Positions 29,087 through 38,392 of a stretch of DNA of 64,000 nucleotides are shown here, one piece after another. How positions within the stretch are numbered: the first letter of the stretch is position 1; each line of letters opens with the position of its first letter. Source of the stretch: JAKFDI01 sp036676235 (GTDB lineage: Bacteria > Pseudomonadota > Gammaproteobacteria > Burkholderiales > Burkholderiaceae_C). The stretch is taken from the NCBI GenBank assembly GCA_036676235.1, contig JAKFDI010000012.1:1-64000 (forward strand), written 5' to 3'. The translations under genes were made by a program, and so were the position numbers. The notes below the pieces were generated by a model, which was not told the DNA's origin, made no database searches, and was given only the letters and a program-made list of their open reading frames with translations.

Positions 29087-29628
29087 TGCGCCTGGTTCTG
29101 TGACGATGGCGCGGGCAGCTTCGAGAGTTCGCGCTTGATCGCCGCCACATCCGCTTCCTTGCGGGCGATGCCGGCCTTCAGTTCAGCCACGCGGTCGAGG
29201 TACTTCTGATAGTTGCGCTCGTTGCCCTGGCGCTCGGGCTCGCCGTGGTTGTATTCCTTCTGCATGCCGGCGAGTTGATCCTCGGCGCGGCGCAGCTCGC
29301 TCTCGAGAATGCGGCGGGAATCGCTGTCACGGGCGCGCTGCTCGTTGGCAGACACCCGGGAATCCGCGGGCCGCGCGGCCGGGGCGGCCGGTGCCGTGGT
29401 GCTCGGGCGCGGCTTGGTGGACTGCACGATGGTGATGGGCGCGCCTTCGATGGTGCGGCAGCCCTTGTCGTGCGCCTCCTTGGCGGTCAAGGCGTCGGTG
29501 TACACATTGCCCGGGCAGCGGTAGACCGTCTTGGAATCTTGAGCCACCGCCGGCACGCTCGCCGCGCACAGCGCCAGCGCCGCGGCCGTTGCCCACATCC
29601 GGCCGCCGACCGATATCACTCGCTTCAT
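29083..29628 (-). CDS. DUF4124 periplasmic coiled-coil protein
   Basis: A 181-residue exported protein. The signal peptide is MKRVISVGGRMWATAAALAL ending near SVPAVAQ. Next is a DUF4124-like short domain with two cysteines (TVYRCPGNVYTDALTAKEAHDKGCRTIEG), a Pro/Ala linker, and a charged coiled-coil region (about 95-170; RRILESELRRAEDQLAGM). No function is known. It lies between glnA and ntrB, overlapping ntrB by 4 bases. The terminator after glnA means it may rely partly on its own promoter. Confidence 0.8.
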   Translation of the reverse strand: MKRVISVGGRMWATAAALALCAASVPAVAQDSKTVYRCPGNVYTDALTAKEAHDKGCRTIEGAPITIVQSTKPRPSTTAPAAPAARPADSRVSANEQRARDSDSRRILESELRRAEDQLAGMQKEYNHGEPERQGNERNYQKYLDRVAELKAGIARKEADVAAIKRELSKLPAPSSQNQAQ

Positions 29629-29747
29629 CAAGATGCTCCTTGGGGTCTGCGCGGCGCCGTGGCACCCGCGTGACGGCGCAATTGTGAAGCATGCCTCGTT
29701 GCAAGCCGCCGTGGCCGGCCCGATGCGCGCGCCACCGCACCCGCCAT

Positions 29748-29775
29748 GAAAAAGGGACGGCATTCGCCGTCCCTT
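29748..29775 (-). terminator. Rho-independent terminator downstream of glnA
   Basis: On the minus strand, a perfect 10-base-pair stem AAGGGACGGC/GCCGTCCCTT encloses a GAAT loop and runs into five or six Ts (29753-29748). It lies 26 bases past the glnA stop. Read-through would be needed for glnA transcription to reach ntrB and ntrC. Confidence 0.9.
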
Positions 29776-29801
29776 GCAGACCTCGTGAACCGGTGGGAAG
29801 T

Positions 29802-31217
29802 TCAGAGCGTGTAGTACATGTCGAACTCGACCGGGTGCGTCGCCATGCGGTAGCGCTGCACTTCGCTCATCTTCAGCTCGATGTAGGCGTCGAGGTAGGT
29901 ATCGGTGAACACGCCGCCCTTGGTGAGGAAGGCGCGGTCGCGGTCCAGGTGCTCCAGCGCCTGGTCGAGGCTGTGGCACACGGTCGGGATCTTCGCGTCC
30001 TCTTCCGGCGGCAGGTGGTACAGGTCCTTGGTGGCGGCCTCGCCCGGATGGATCTTGTTCTCCACGCCGTCCAGGCCCGCCATCAGCATGGCCGCGAAAC
30101 CGAGGTACGGATTCATCAGCGGATCGGGGAAGCGTGCCTCGACGCGGCGGCCCTTGGGGTTCGCGACGTGCGGAATGCGGATCGACGCCGAGCGGTTCTT
30201 GCTCGAGTAGGCCAGCTTCACCGGCGCCTCGAAGCCCGGCACCAGGCGCTTGTAGCTGTTGGTGCCCGGGTTGGTGATGGCGTTCAGCGCGCGGGCGTGC
30301 TTGATGATGCCGCCGATGTAGAACAGTGCGAATTCCGACAGGCCTGCATAGCCGTCACCGGCGAACAGGTTCTTGCCGTCCTTCCACACCGACTGGTGCA
30401 CGTGCATGCCGCTGCCGTTGTCGCCGACGATGGGCTTGGGCATGAAGGTGGCGGTCTTGCCGTAGGCGTGGGCCACGTTGTGGATCACGTACTTCTGAAG
30501 TTGCACCCAGTCGGCGCGCTGCAGCAGGGTGCTGAAGCGCGTGCCAATCTCCATCTGGCCGGCGTTCGCCACCTCGTGGTGGTGCACCTCGACCGGAATG
30601 CCCAGCGATTCGAGGATGAGGCACATCTCCGAGCGCATGTCCTGGCCGCTGTCGACCGGCGGCACCGGGAAGTAGCCGCCCTTGACGGTGGGGCGAAAGC
30701 CCGAGTTGCCGTGCTCGTATTCCTTGCCCGTGTTCCAGGCGCCTTCCTCCGACTCGATCTTGGAGAAGCAACCCGACATGTCGTTGCCCCAGCGCACGCT
30801 GTCGAACACGAAGAACTCGGGTTCCGGGCCGAAGAACGCGGTGTCGCCAAGACCCGAAGCCTTCATGTAGGCCTCGGCGCGCTTGGCGAGCGAGCGCGGG
30901 TCGCGTTCATAGGGCTTGCCGTCGGCCGGCTCGACCACGTCGCAGGTGAGGATGAGCGTCGGCTCCTCGAAGAACGGGTCGACGTTGGCGGTGTTCGGGT
31001 CGGGCATGAGTTGCATGTCCGAAGCCTCGATGCCCTTCCAGCCGGCGATCGATGAGCCGTCGAAGGCGTGGCCCGAGGTGAACTTGTCTTCGTCGAAGTG
31101 CGAGACAGGCACCGAAACGTGTTGCTCCTTGCCGCGGGTATCGGTGAAGCGGAAGTCAACGAACTTGATTTCGTTTTCCTTCACCATCTTCATCACGTCG
31201 GCGACGGTCTTTGCCAT
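29802..31217 (-). CDS. glnA: Glutamine synthetase type I
   Basis: A 471-residue dodecameric glutamine synthetase (ammonia plus glutamate plus ATP). Seen: FVDFRFTDTRGKEQHVSVP, FDGSSIAGWKGI, the metal-binding FFGPEPEFFVFD, the NAGQMEIGTRFSTL region, GSGMHVHQSVWKDGKNLFAGDGYAGLS, NRSASIRIPHV, EARFPDPLMNPYLGFAAMLMAGLDG, and an adenylylation-type loop KDLYHLPPEE near Tyr400, so activity is probably controlled by GlnE. The start has a strong AGGAGA site. Upstream lie a sigma-54 promoter match and an NtrC-like palindrome; downstream is a terminator and then the ntr genes. Confidence 0.96.
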   Translation of the reverse strand: MAKTVADVMKMVKENEIKFVDFRFTDTRGKEQHVSVPVSHFDEDKFTSGHAFDGSSIAGWKGIEASDMQLMPDPNTANVDPFFEEPTLILTCDVVEPADGKPYERDPRSLAKRAEAYMKASGLGDTAFFGPEPEFFVFDSVRWGNDMSGCFSKIESEEGAWNTGKEYEHGNSGFRPTVKGGYFPVPPVDSGQDMRSEMCLILESLGIPVEVHHHEVANAGQMEIGTRFSTLLQRADWVQLQKYVIHNVAHAYGKTATFMPKPIVGDNGSGMHVHQSVWKDGKNLFAGDGYAGLSEFALFYIGGIIKHARALNAITNPGTNSYKRLVPGFEAPVKLAYSSKNRSASIRIPHVANPKGRRVEARFPDPLMNPYLGFAAMLMAGLDGVENKIHPGEAATKDLYHLPPEEDAKIPTVCHSLDQALEHLDRDRAFLTKGGVFTDTYLDAYIELKMSEVQRYRMATHPVEFDMYYTL

Positions 31218-31312
31218 CAGGAATCTCCTAGCGGGTCAGCTTTGTGGGGGAAAGGGAGGAGCCGCGTCGGCGGATGGCCGCGAGCCCCGAAACAGGAAAC
31301 GCACTGCAATGA

Positions 31313-31328
31313 AGCAGAAGCCATGCCA
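31313..31328 (-). promoter_or_regulatory. Sigma-54 (-24/-12) promoter of glnA
   Basis: The minus strand reads TGGCATGGCTTCTGCT, against the consensus TGGCACG-N4-TTGCW. The -24 GG and -12 GC have the canonical 12-base spacing, with only two departures at less conserved positions. Transcription would begin near 31302, giving a leader of about 85 bases before the glnA ATG at 31217. The downstream NtrC gene supports the assignment. Confidence 0.75.
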
Positions 31329-31397
31329 GCGAACGGGTCGCCGGTGCGGCCCGGCGCGCGCCGCGGCCCTGCATTGAACGCGGGCTGGCACTTCATC

Positions 31398-31422
31398 GGT
31401 GCAACCAGATGCACCATTCTGG
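31398..31422 (-). promoter_or_regulatory. Probable NtrC enhancer site
   Basis: The inverted repeat GGTGCA-N6-TGCACC (31398-31415) overlaps TGCACCATTCTGG (31410-31422), a good half of the NtrC consensus TGCACCAAAATGGTGCA. It lies roughly 85-105 bases upstream of the sigma-54 promoter, the usual enhancer distance. By-eye match. Confidence 0.55.
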
Positions 31423-31434
31423 ACTAGTCACGAT

Positions 31435-32247
31435 CTAGCGCACCAACTCGGGGCCGAGCTGGGCGCCGTGCAAGCGCAAGCCGGCCAGCAATTCAGCGTA
31501 TGCCGCGTCGAGTCGCGCCGGGTCGCCCTTGACGCCAAGCTCGATGTGCCGGCCCCACTGCGGGTGGTCGACGCTCGGCAGGCTGAACACCTTGATGCCC
31601 GGGAAGTCGGCCTCGATGCGCAGCATCAGCGGCGTGAGCGCCGCCTCCATCGCGCCGGCGACGATGACCGAACGTTCGACCACCGCCTTCGCCTGGAACA
31701 GATCGGCGTAGTGCTGATCGAGCACCCACTCGATCATCGGCCACGCCATGACCGGGAAACCCGGCACAAAGAACAAGCCGCCGCGTCCCGTGCGGGGGCG
31801 GACCTGGAAGCCAGGAATCTTGTTGTACGGGTTGGGAATGATCTCGGCGCCGCGGGGAAACATCCCCATGTTCAGCCGGTGCACGTTGACGGCGTGGCGC
31901 GGGTCGAAGGGCACGCCCTGCTCGGCGGCCACGTTGCGCATGCGTTCGGTGATGAGTTCGCGCGCCTGCGGATGCAGCTCCAGCGGCACGCCGAGCGCTC
32001 GCGCGGCGCACTGGCGTGTGTGATCGTCGGGCGTGGCACCGATGCCGCCGCAGGAAAACACCGCGTCGCCGCTCGCAAACGCGTCCGTCAGGTCGGCGGT
32101 GATGCGCTCGGGGTCGTCACCGACGTAGCGCGCCCAGGCGAGCGACAGGCCGCGTGCGGCGAGCAGTTCGATGACCTTGGGCAGGTGCTTGTCGGCCCGC
32201 TTGCCCGAAAGAATCTCGTCGCCGACGATCAACAGGCCGAAGTTCAT
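31435..32247 (-). CDS. MoaB/CinA-N-type molybdopterin-binding domain protein
   Basis: A 270-residue protein with a MoCF_biosynth (molybdopterin-binding) domain at the N-terminus: LLIVGDEILSGKRADKHLPKV, ARYVGDDPERI, and FSCGGIGATPDDHTRQCAARALG. It lacks the C-terminal nicotinamide-nucleotide amidase domain of full CinA. Such proteins are annotated as competence/damage-inducible protein A homologues without proven role. The start overlaps the stop of the EI24 gene as ATGA (32247-32244), so the two are coupled. Confidence 0.85.
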   Translation of the reverse strand: MNFGLLIVGDEILSGKRADKHLPKVIELLAARGLSLAWARYVGDDPERITADLTDAFASGDAVFSCGGIGATPDDHTRQCAARALGVPLELHPQARELITERMRNVAAEQGVPFDPRHAVNVHRLNMGMFPRGAEIIPNPYNKIPGFQVRPRTGRGGLFFVPGFPVMAWPMIEWVLDQHYADLFQAKAVVERSVIVAGAMEAALTPLMLRIEADFPGIKVFSLPSVDHPQWGRHIELGVKGDPARLDAAYAELLAGLRLHGAQLGPELVR

Positions 32248-33074
32248 GGGGCCTCCCGGCTTGCCGACGCATCGATCGCCGGCTGCCCGCGCATCGCCGC
32301 CAGCTCGGCCAGCGCATAGTGCGCGAACCAGAGCGAGGAAAACGCGAACACCAGGGTGTAGATCCAGATGGCGAGCGGAATCACCACCGGCGCGAGCACG
32401 ATGGCCAGCGCCGCCGAGGCCCACAGCAGCGCCGGCGCGGCGCCGAGATAGCCGGTGGCCACGCCCATCGCCAGCAGTGGCAGGCGGCGCCGGCGCAACA
32501 GCTCGCGCCGCTCGTCGCGGCTCGCGTGATCGGCCAGCACGTCGTAGCTCATCACGCGGTAAGTGAGCCAGCCCCAGATCAGCGGCGGCACGATCAGCAC
32601 CAGCGGCGGCACCAGCCACAGCGGCAGGGTCAGCACGAAGACCACGAGCGCGAGCAAGGTGGCGCCGAGCGCCGCGAGCACGCCGCCGAGCACCGAGCCC
32701 CCGCGGCGCTCTTCGAGTGTCGGGAAGCGCCGGCGTGCGACCAGGGCCACCATGGCCGGCGTCATCCAGGCCGCGACGATGAGCAGCGCCAGCACCACGA
32801 CGGCCGGCGTGGTGAGCAGCACCACCATCGTGGCCGGCAGCACCGAGCGAACGCTGCCCCAGCCGAAGCCTTCGAGCCACGTCACCACCGTGCCCAGCCA
32901 TTGCCACGAGTCGATGAGCCCGCCCGCCCACGCCACAGCCGGCTGCCAGAAGAACCAGCCGAGCAGCAGCGCCAGCGCCGCCATGATGGCGAGCGGCAGC
33001 AGCGACATCACGATCACCCGCGGGTGCAGGCAGTAGGCGAGCGCACGCCAGAAGGAATCGAGCAACGGGTTCAC
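32244..33074 (-). CDS. EI24/CysZ-like membrane protein
   Basis: A 276-residue integral membrane protein of the EI24-domain family, which includes CysZ sulfate permeases. Seen: LLDSFWRALAYCLHPRVIVMSLLPLAIM at the N-terminus, then about five further hydrophobic segments, with PLWLVPPLVLIVPPLIWGWLTYRVMSYDVLADHAS as the family core. The start codon is GTG (33074). The C-terminus overlaps the next gene. Sulfate transport is possible but not supported by neighbours. A cluster of hairpins lies just upstream at 33086-33240. Confidence 0.83.
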   Translation of the reverse strand: MNPLLDSFWRALAYCLHPRVIVMSLLPLAIMAALALLLGWFFWQPAVAWAGGLIDSWQWLGTVVTWLEGFGWGSVRSVLPATMVVLLTTPAVVVLALLIVAAWMTPAMVALVARRRFPTLEERRGGSVLGGVLAALGATLLALVVFVLTLPLWLVPPLVLIVPPLIWGWLTYRVMSYDVLADHASRDERRELLRRRRLPLLAMGVATGYLGAAPALLWASAALAIVLAPVVIPLAIWIYTLVFAFSSLWFAHYALAELAAMRGQPAIDASASREAP

Positions 33075-33085
33075 GTGTGCCCCTC

Positions 33086-33240
33086 GTCCGATGAGTACAT
33101 CGGACGGTCTTGCAGACCGCGCTGGGCCAAGTGGCCCAGCCCTTCGCCAGGCGTGAACAGTCCACTGGACTGTTCACGCCCGGGCTCAACCCCCAGGGGG
33201 ACGCGGGCCGGCTTGGGAGCGGCCCGGCGCTCGGCCCGCC
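33086..33240. repeat. Array of consecutive hairpins between two minus-strand genes
   Basis: Palindromes follow one another. GTCCGATG/CATCGGAC is at 33086-33105, GGTCT/AGACC at 33106-33118, and GCTGGGCC/GGCCCAGC at 33121-33140. A 13-base-pair stem GCGTGAACAGTCC/GGACTGTTCACGC is at 33151-33179. A CCCCCAGGGGG and a GGGCCG/CGGCCC pair end the array. There is no T run, so it is not an ordinary terminator. It has the look of a composite intergenic repeat, with no coding content. Confidence 0.75.
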
Positions 33241-33275
33241 CACGGGTTGACACAAGGTGTCTCATGCGGCTTGGC

Positions 33276-34091
33276 TCATTCGTTGTCGCCGCCGAGCACG
33301 CCGCCCAGCAGCCCGCCGGCGCCGAAGCCGCCGAGCACCGAGCCTTCGCCCCGGCCGCCGCCGCCCGTCTGCGGCGCCGCCGCGAAGACCCGCGAGGCCA
33401 GGCGCGAGAACGGCAGGCTCTGCAGCCACACCGTGCCCGGCCCGGTGACCTTGGCGAAGAACAGGCCCTCGCCGCCGAACAGCGCCGTCTTGATCTTGCC
33501 GACGTACTGGATCTCGAAGTTCACGTTGGCCGTCATCGCGACCAGGCAGCCGGTGTCGACCATCAGCACCTGGCCCGGCTGCAGCTCGCGCCGCACCACG
33601 GTGCCGCCGGCGTGCACGAAGGCGAGGCCGTTGCCCTCGAGCTTCTGCATGATGAAGCCCTCGCCGCCGAAGAAGCCCACCGAGAGCTTGCGCTGGAAGT
33701 AGATGCCGAGCGAGACGCCGCGCGCGGCGCAGAGGAATGAATCTTTCTGGCAGATCAGCATGCCGCCGAGCTGGCTCAGGTCCATCGGCAGGATCTTGCC
33801 GGGGTACGGTGCGGCGAACGCCACGCGTGCCTTGCCCGGCGCCTGGTTGGTGTAGACGGTCGTGAACAGCGATTCGCCGGTGACGAGCCGCTTGCCTGCG
33901 CCCAGCAGCTTGCCGAAGATGCCGCCCTGCTGGGCCGAGCCGTCGCCGAAGACGGTGTCGAGCTGGATGCCGGCGTCCATGAACATCATGCTGCCGGCCT
34001 CGCCCACCGCCGCCTCGCCCGGGTCGAGTTCGACCTCGACGAACTGCATTTCCGAGCCCTTGATCTCGTAGTCCACCACGTCCATTGCCAT
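33276..34091 (-). CDS. AIM24 / TIGR00266 family protein
   Basis: A 271-residue protein of the AIM24 family, a beta-barrel-like fold of unknown function. Landmarks: VDYEIKGSEMQFVEVELDPGEAAVGEAGSMMFMD, ESLFTTVYTNQ, AAPYPGKILPMDLSQLGGMLICQKDSFL, FFGGEGFIMQKLEGNGLAFVHAGG, and GGEGLFFAKVTGPGTVWLQSLPFSRLA. The C-terminal 35 residues are Gly-rich (GGFGAGGLLGGVLGG). Start ATG 34091 is chosen over the longer frame to 34250, with another in-frame ATG two codons later (34085). Soluble, no signal peptide. Divergent from the transporter gene. Confidence 0.88.
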   Translation of the reverse strand: MAMDVVDYEIKGSEMQFVEVELDPGEAAVGEAGSMMFMDAGIQLDTVFGDGSAQQGGIFGKLLGAGKRLVTGESLFTTVYTNQAPGKARVAFAAPYPGKILPMDLSQLGGMLICQKDSFLCAARGVSLGIYFQRKLSVGFFGGEGFIMQKLEGNGLAFVHAGGTVVRRELQPGQVLMVDTGCLVAMTANVNFEIQYVGKIKTALFGGEGLFFAKVTGPGTVWLQSLPFSRLASRVFAAAPQTGGGGRGEGSVLGGFGAGGLLGGVLGGDNE

Positions 34092-34282
34092 CGCCGTACG
34101 CCCGCTGCCGGGAACAAGAATGAGAGGGGCGCCATGGTAGCGGCCGCACCGCCGCGCAGGTGCCGGTGCGGCGCCGGCCACGGCGCACAAAGTCATTCGC
34201 CACTGCGGCCTTCCCGCAACGGTTCGCCCGAAGTGCAGCCGCGGCGCCACAATGCCCGGTTCAGGAGGCCCAAAGCCCGCAC

Positions 34283-35953
34283 ATGCTTCATCTGCTCAAC
34301 CTGCTTGCCGCCATCGCGCTGCTGGTCTGGGGTACCCACATCGTGCGCACCGGCATGCTGCGCGTGTTTGGCGAGAACCTGCGCAGCGTGCTCGCCAAGA
34401 GCTTCCACAAGCGCCTGAACGCGCTGGCTGCGGGCTTGGGCGTCACGAGCCTGGTGCAGTCGAGCACGGCCACCTGCCTGATCGTCGCCTCCTTCGTCGG
34501 CAAGGGACTGGTCACCACGGGTGCCGCGCTCGCCGTGATGCTGGGCGCCGACGTCGGCACGGCGGTGATGGCCGTGGTCTATTCGTTCGACCTCTCGTGG
34601 CTGTCGCCGCTGCTCATCTTCAGCGGCGTGGTGATGTTCCTCACGCGGCAGAACGATGCCGCCGGGCGCATCGGACGGGTGCTGATCGGGCTCGGTCTGA
34701 TCACGCTCGCACTGCAGCTCATCGTCGCCGCCACGCGGCCGCTGACGCAGTCGCCCGAGGTGCGCGCGCTGCTCGTCTCGCTGCCGAGCGACGTGCTGCT
34801 CGACATCGTGGTGGGTGCCGCGCTCACGGTGATGGCGTATTCGAGCCTTGCCATCGTGCTGCTCACCGCCACGCTTGCCGCCTCGGGCCTGGTGCCGACC
34901 AGCGTGGCGCTGGGCCTCGTGATCGGCGCCAACATCGGCAGCGGCGCGCTGGCGCTGCTGGCCACCGCCAATGCCTCGCCCGAAACGCGCCGGCTGCCGC
35001 TGGGCAACCTCTTCTTCAAGCTGATCGGCGCGGCGCTCGCGCTGCCGTTGCTGCCGCAGGCGCATGTGCTGCTGCAGACCTACGTCGACACGGTGCACCA
35101 GCAGGTGGTGGTGTTCCACCTTGTGTTCAACATCGCCCTCGCGCTGCTCTTCATCGGCTTCACGCACCGCGCCGGCCGGCTGCTGGAGCGCTTCCTGCCG
35201 CCGGCCACCAAGCGGCTCGACGCCATGCGCCCGCACCACCTCGACCCGGTGGCGCTGGGCACGCCGTCGCTGGCCATCACCTGCGCCGCGCGCGAGGCGC
35301 TGCACCAGGCCGACGTGGTGGAGACCATGCTGCGCGGCATCCTGCCGGTGATACGCAACAACGACCGCGAACTCGCCGCGCAGCTTCGGCAGATGGACGA
35401 CACGGTCGACGAGCTGTACTCGGCCATCAAGTTCTACCTGACACAGATCTCGCGCGAGGCGCTGTCCGAGCGCGAGGGCCGGCGCTGGGCCGACATCGTG
35501 TCGTTCACCATCAACATGGAGCAGATCGGCGACATCATCGAGCGCGTGATCCAGGACGTGGAAGACAAGAAGATCCGCAAGAACCGCAGCCTCTCGGATG
35601 CGGGGATGGCGGAGATCTGCCACCTGCACGAACGCCTGCTTGCCAACCTGCGCCTGGGCATGAGCGTGTTCCTCGACGGCCACGTGCGCGACGCGCAGAA
35701 GCTGCTGGAAGAAAAGGCGCGTTTTCGCGACCTGGAGCACGAGTACGCCGCCAGCCACATCGCGCGGCTGCAGGACAACACGGCGCAGAGCATCGAGACG
35801 AGTTCGCTGCACCTCGACCTCATCAGCGATCTCAAGCGCATCAACTCGCACATCTGCTCGATCGCCTACCCGATCCTCGAATCGGCGGGCGCCTTGAGCA
35901 AGACGCGCATCCGCCACTCGCAACTCGCCACGCTGCCGGGCGACGAGGCCTGA
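34283..35953 (+). CDS. Na/Pi-cotransporter family protein with PhoU-like tail
   Basis: A 556-residue protein. The membrane part carries two Na/Pi-cotransporter repeats with the QSST motif (TSLVQSSTATCLIVASFVG, and a second repeat around AYSSLAIVLLTATLAASG). About eight to nine helices are predicted, with GADVGTAVMA and GANIGSGALA as paired signatures. From about residue 340 it becomes a soluble helical PhoU-like domain (ADVVETMLRGILPVI; FTINMEQIGDIIERVIQDVEDK). It should move phosphate with sodium, with the tail regulating it. ATG 34283 has an AGGAGG 15 bases upstream. Confidence 0.9.
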   Translation: MLHLLNLLAAIALLVWGTHIVRTGMLRVFGENLRSVLAKSFHKRLNALAAGLGVTSLVQSSTATCLIVASFVGKGLVTTGAALAVMLGADVGTAVMAVVYSFDLSWLSPLLIFSGVVMFLTRQNDAAGRIGRVLIGLGLITLALQLIVAATRPLTQSPEVRALLVSLPSDVLLDIVVGAALTVMAYSSLAIVLLTATLAASGLVPTSVALGLVIGANIGSGALALLATANASPETRRLPLGNLFFKLIGAALALPLLPQAHVLLQTYVDTVHQQVVVFHLVFNIALALLFIGFTHRAGRLLERFLPPATKRLDAMRPHHLDPVALGTPSLAITCAAREALHQADVVETMLRGILPVIRNNDRELAAQLRQMDDTVDELYSAIKFYLTQISREALSEREGRRWADIVSFTINMEQIGDIIERVIQDVEDKKIRKNRSLSDAGMAEICHLHERLLANLRLGMSVFLDGHVRDAQKLLEEKARFRDLEHEYAASHIARLQDNTAQSIETSSLHLDLISDLKRINSHICSIAYPILESAGALSKTRIRHSQLATLPGDEA

Positions 35954-36053
35954 CGTCGGCGCTGTCCGACGCGCCATCGGCACATCGGCCGGCCGACGTG
36001 GCAGGAAGCGGCAGCTAGGGTGAGCGTCTTTCCCGCATCTTCAGGAGACGCTC

Positions 36054-36248
36054 ATGCTGCGCAAGCTGCTTTTCTTCGCCATCACCTCGGGCCTTGCGAC
36101 CAAGGCCTACAAGAAGTACCGCGCGAGCCGTGCGGCGCCCGTGTCACCCGCGAGTGGAACGAACTGGAATGCGTCGACGCCGGTGAACCAGCCCCAGCCC
36201 TTCACGGGTGCGGCATCGACCGACACGACGCCGGAGACACGCTACTGA
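36054..36248 (+). CDS. Small basic membrane-anchored protein, 64 residues
   Basis: A short protein beginning MLRKLLFFAITSGLATKAYKKYRAS, with a single hydrophobic stretch followed by basic residues and then a polar Ser/Thr/Pro-rich tail. The ATG is preceded by CAGGAGACGCTC, a good ribosome site. Similar short proteins are common in Comamonadaceae without assigned function. It lies 100 bases past the transporter and is convergent with the truncated haemoglobin gene. Confidence 0.65.
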   Translation: MLRKLLFFAITSGLATKAYKKYRASRAAPVSPASGTNWNASTPVNQPQPFTGAASTDTTPETRY

Positions 36249-36267
36249 CGAAGGAGAGGCCGGCGGC

Positions 36268-36675
36268 TCACGCGCCGCGATTGCGCATCCAGTCGGCGGT
36301 CTTGAAAAAGGCGTCAGCCAGACGTTGCGCCGTCGCTGGCTCGACCTCCAGTTCGGTCATGGCCTGGCGCATGCAGCCGAGCCACTGGTCGCGCTCGGCG
36401 ATGCCGATGGAAAACGGCAGGTGCCGTGCGCGCAGCATGGGATGACCGAAGCGGTCGACGTAGTGCTGCGGCCCGCCCAGCCAGCCGCACAGGAACCAGT
36501 GCAGCTTGTCGCGCGAGCCGACGAGCGTCGTCGGATGCATGGCGCGCAGTTCGCGGTACGCCGGCTCCAGGTCCATCAGGTCGTAGAAGCGGTCGACGAG
36601 CGTACGCACGGCATGCTCGCCGCCAAGCGCGTCGAAGGCGGTGGCGCTTTGGGTGGCGTCGCCCTGTTCGCTCAC
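36268..36675 (-). CDS. Truncated haemoglobin, group II (TrHbO)
   Basis: A 135-residue 2-on-2 globin that binds haem and small gases (O2, NO). Seen: the B10 Tyr in VDRFYDLM (Tyr31), the proximal His in MLRARHLPF (His85), and the G8 Trp in AERDQWLGCM (Trp98), the pattern of group II. LHWFLCGWLGGPQHYVDRFGHP is the family core. It is last in an operon of diguanylate cyclase, FlhG-like ATPase and globin with 4-base ATGA overlaps. That context suggests a gas-sensing or NO-detoxifying link to motility signalling (inference). Confidence 0.92.
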   Translation of the reverse strand: MSEQGDATQSATAFDALGGEHAVRTLVDRFYDLMDLEPAYRELRAMHPTTLVGSRDKLHWFLCGWLGGPQHYVDRFGHPMLRARHLPFSIGIAERDQWLGCMRQAMTELEVEPATAQRLADAFFKTADWMRNRGA

Positions 36676-37477
36676 CCGGCCAGCCTTTCGGCCACGATCG
36701 CGATGGCCTTCGCCGCTTCACTGCCCGGCATGGCTGAGAGCAGCAGTTGCCGCTTCTGCACCGCCTCGCGCACGCAGCGATCGGTGGGCACGTCGCCGAG
36801 CAGGTCGAGCTTGACCGGAATGTCGGTGCCGTTGCTCACGTAGCGGTCCACCACGGCCTGCAACTGCGCGCGCAGCGCGCGGCCCTCGCCGAGGCGGCCG
36901 ACCTGGTTGACCACCAGCTTGATCGTCTGCCAGTGCTGCTGCCCGGCCAGCACCTTGATCGTCGCGTAGGCGTCGGTCAGTGAAGTGGGCTCGGGCGTGG
37001 CGACCACCATCACGTCGTCGGCCAGCGAGACGGCATACAGCACCACGTCGGAGATGCCCGCACCGGTGTCGATCAGCACATGGTCGAAGCGCGGCGCGAC
37101 GGAGTCGATGGTGCTCTGCAGTCGATCGCGCACCTCGGGCGTGAGGCGCGAATACTCCACCATGCCCGAGCCGGCCAGCAGCACCGAGAAGCCGCCGGGC
37201 GCGGGCAGGATGGCGTCGTCGAGCGTCGCCTTGCCGGTGAACACGTCGTGCAGCGTGATCTTGGGAAAAAGGTTCAGCACCACGTCGAGGTTGGCGAGGC
37301 CCAGGTCGGCATCGAGCACCAGCACGCGCTCGCCGCGGCGCGCAAGTGCCGCCGCCAAGTTGGCTGCGAGAAACGTCTTGCCCACACCGCCCTTGCCGCT
37401 CGTCACCGCGGTGATTCGGGCGCGCGGCGTGGGGGCGGCCGCCGCGGGTTCGAGCGGCTGGTCGGGCACTGGCATCG

Positions 37478-37481
<4 letters not shown>
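36672..37481 (-). CDS. MinD/ParA-family ATPase, FlhG (FleN)-like
   Basis: A 269-residue deviant-Walker ATPase. Walker A is SGKGGVGKTFLAANLAAALA (about 28-47), followed by VLDADLGLANLDVVLNL (switch I) and HVLIDTGAGISDVVL (switch II). LAGSGMVEYSRLTPEVRDRL is typical of the FlhG/FleN branch, which sets flagellar number and position. Start ATG 37481 follows the overlap with the upstream cyclase gene (ATGA); its own stop overlaps the globin start. The absence of an adjacent flhF makes the FlhG assignment a probable rather than certain call. Confidence 0.85.
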
Positions 37482-38203
<722 letters not shown>

Positions 38204-38392
38204 GTAAGCGATGGTTTCTAACAAAGTCTAGCAGCGGCCCTGTCACGCCAACGTGCGATTAGAGGCGCAAACCGCACCCGTCATTGCGGCTCGGCCGCCT
38301 CAAGCCGGACCTCTGTCGCGCCGATATGACAAAGGTCCGCCTCCGGACCCGTCCCTGTGCCCAGCGCACGTCAACCCGCTGTCGGAGATTCC

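Noticed and set aside
31435..33255. A 606-codon frame joining EI24 region and the MoaB-like protein
   Set aside because: The EI24 protein is in a different frame with clear membrane segments; only the C-terminal 270 codons of this frame are real.
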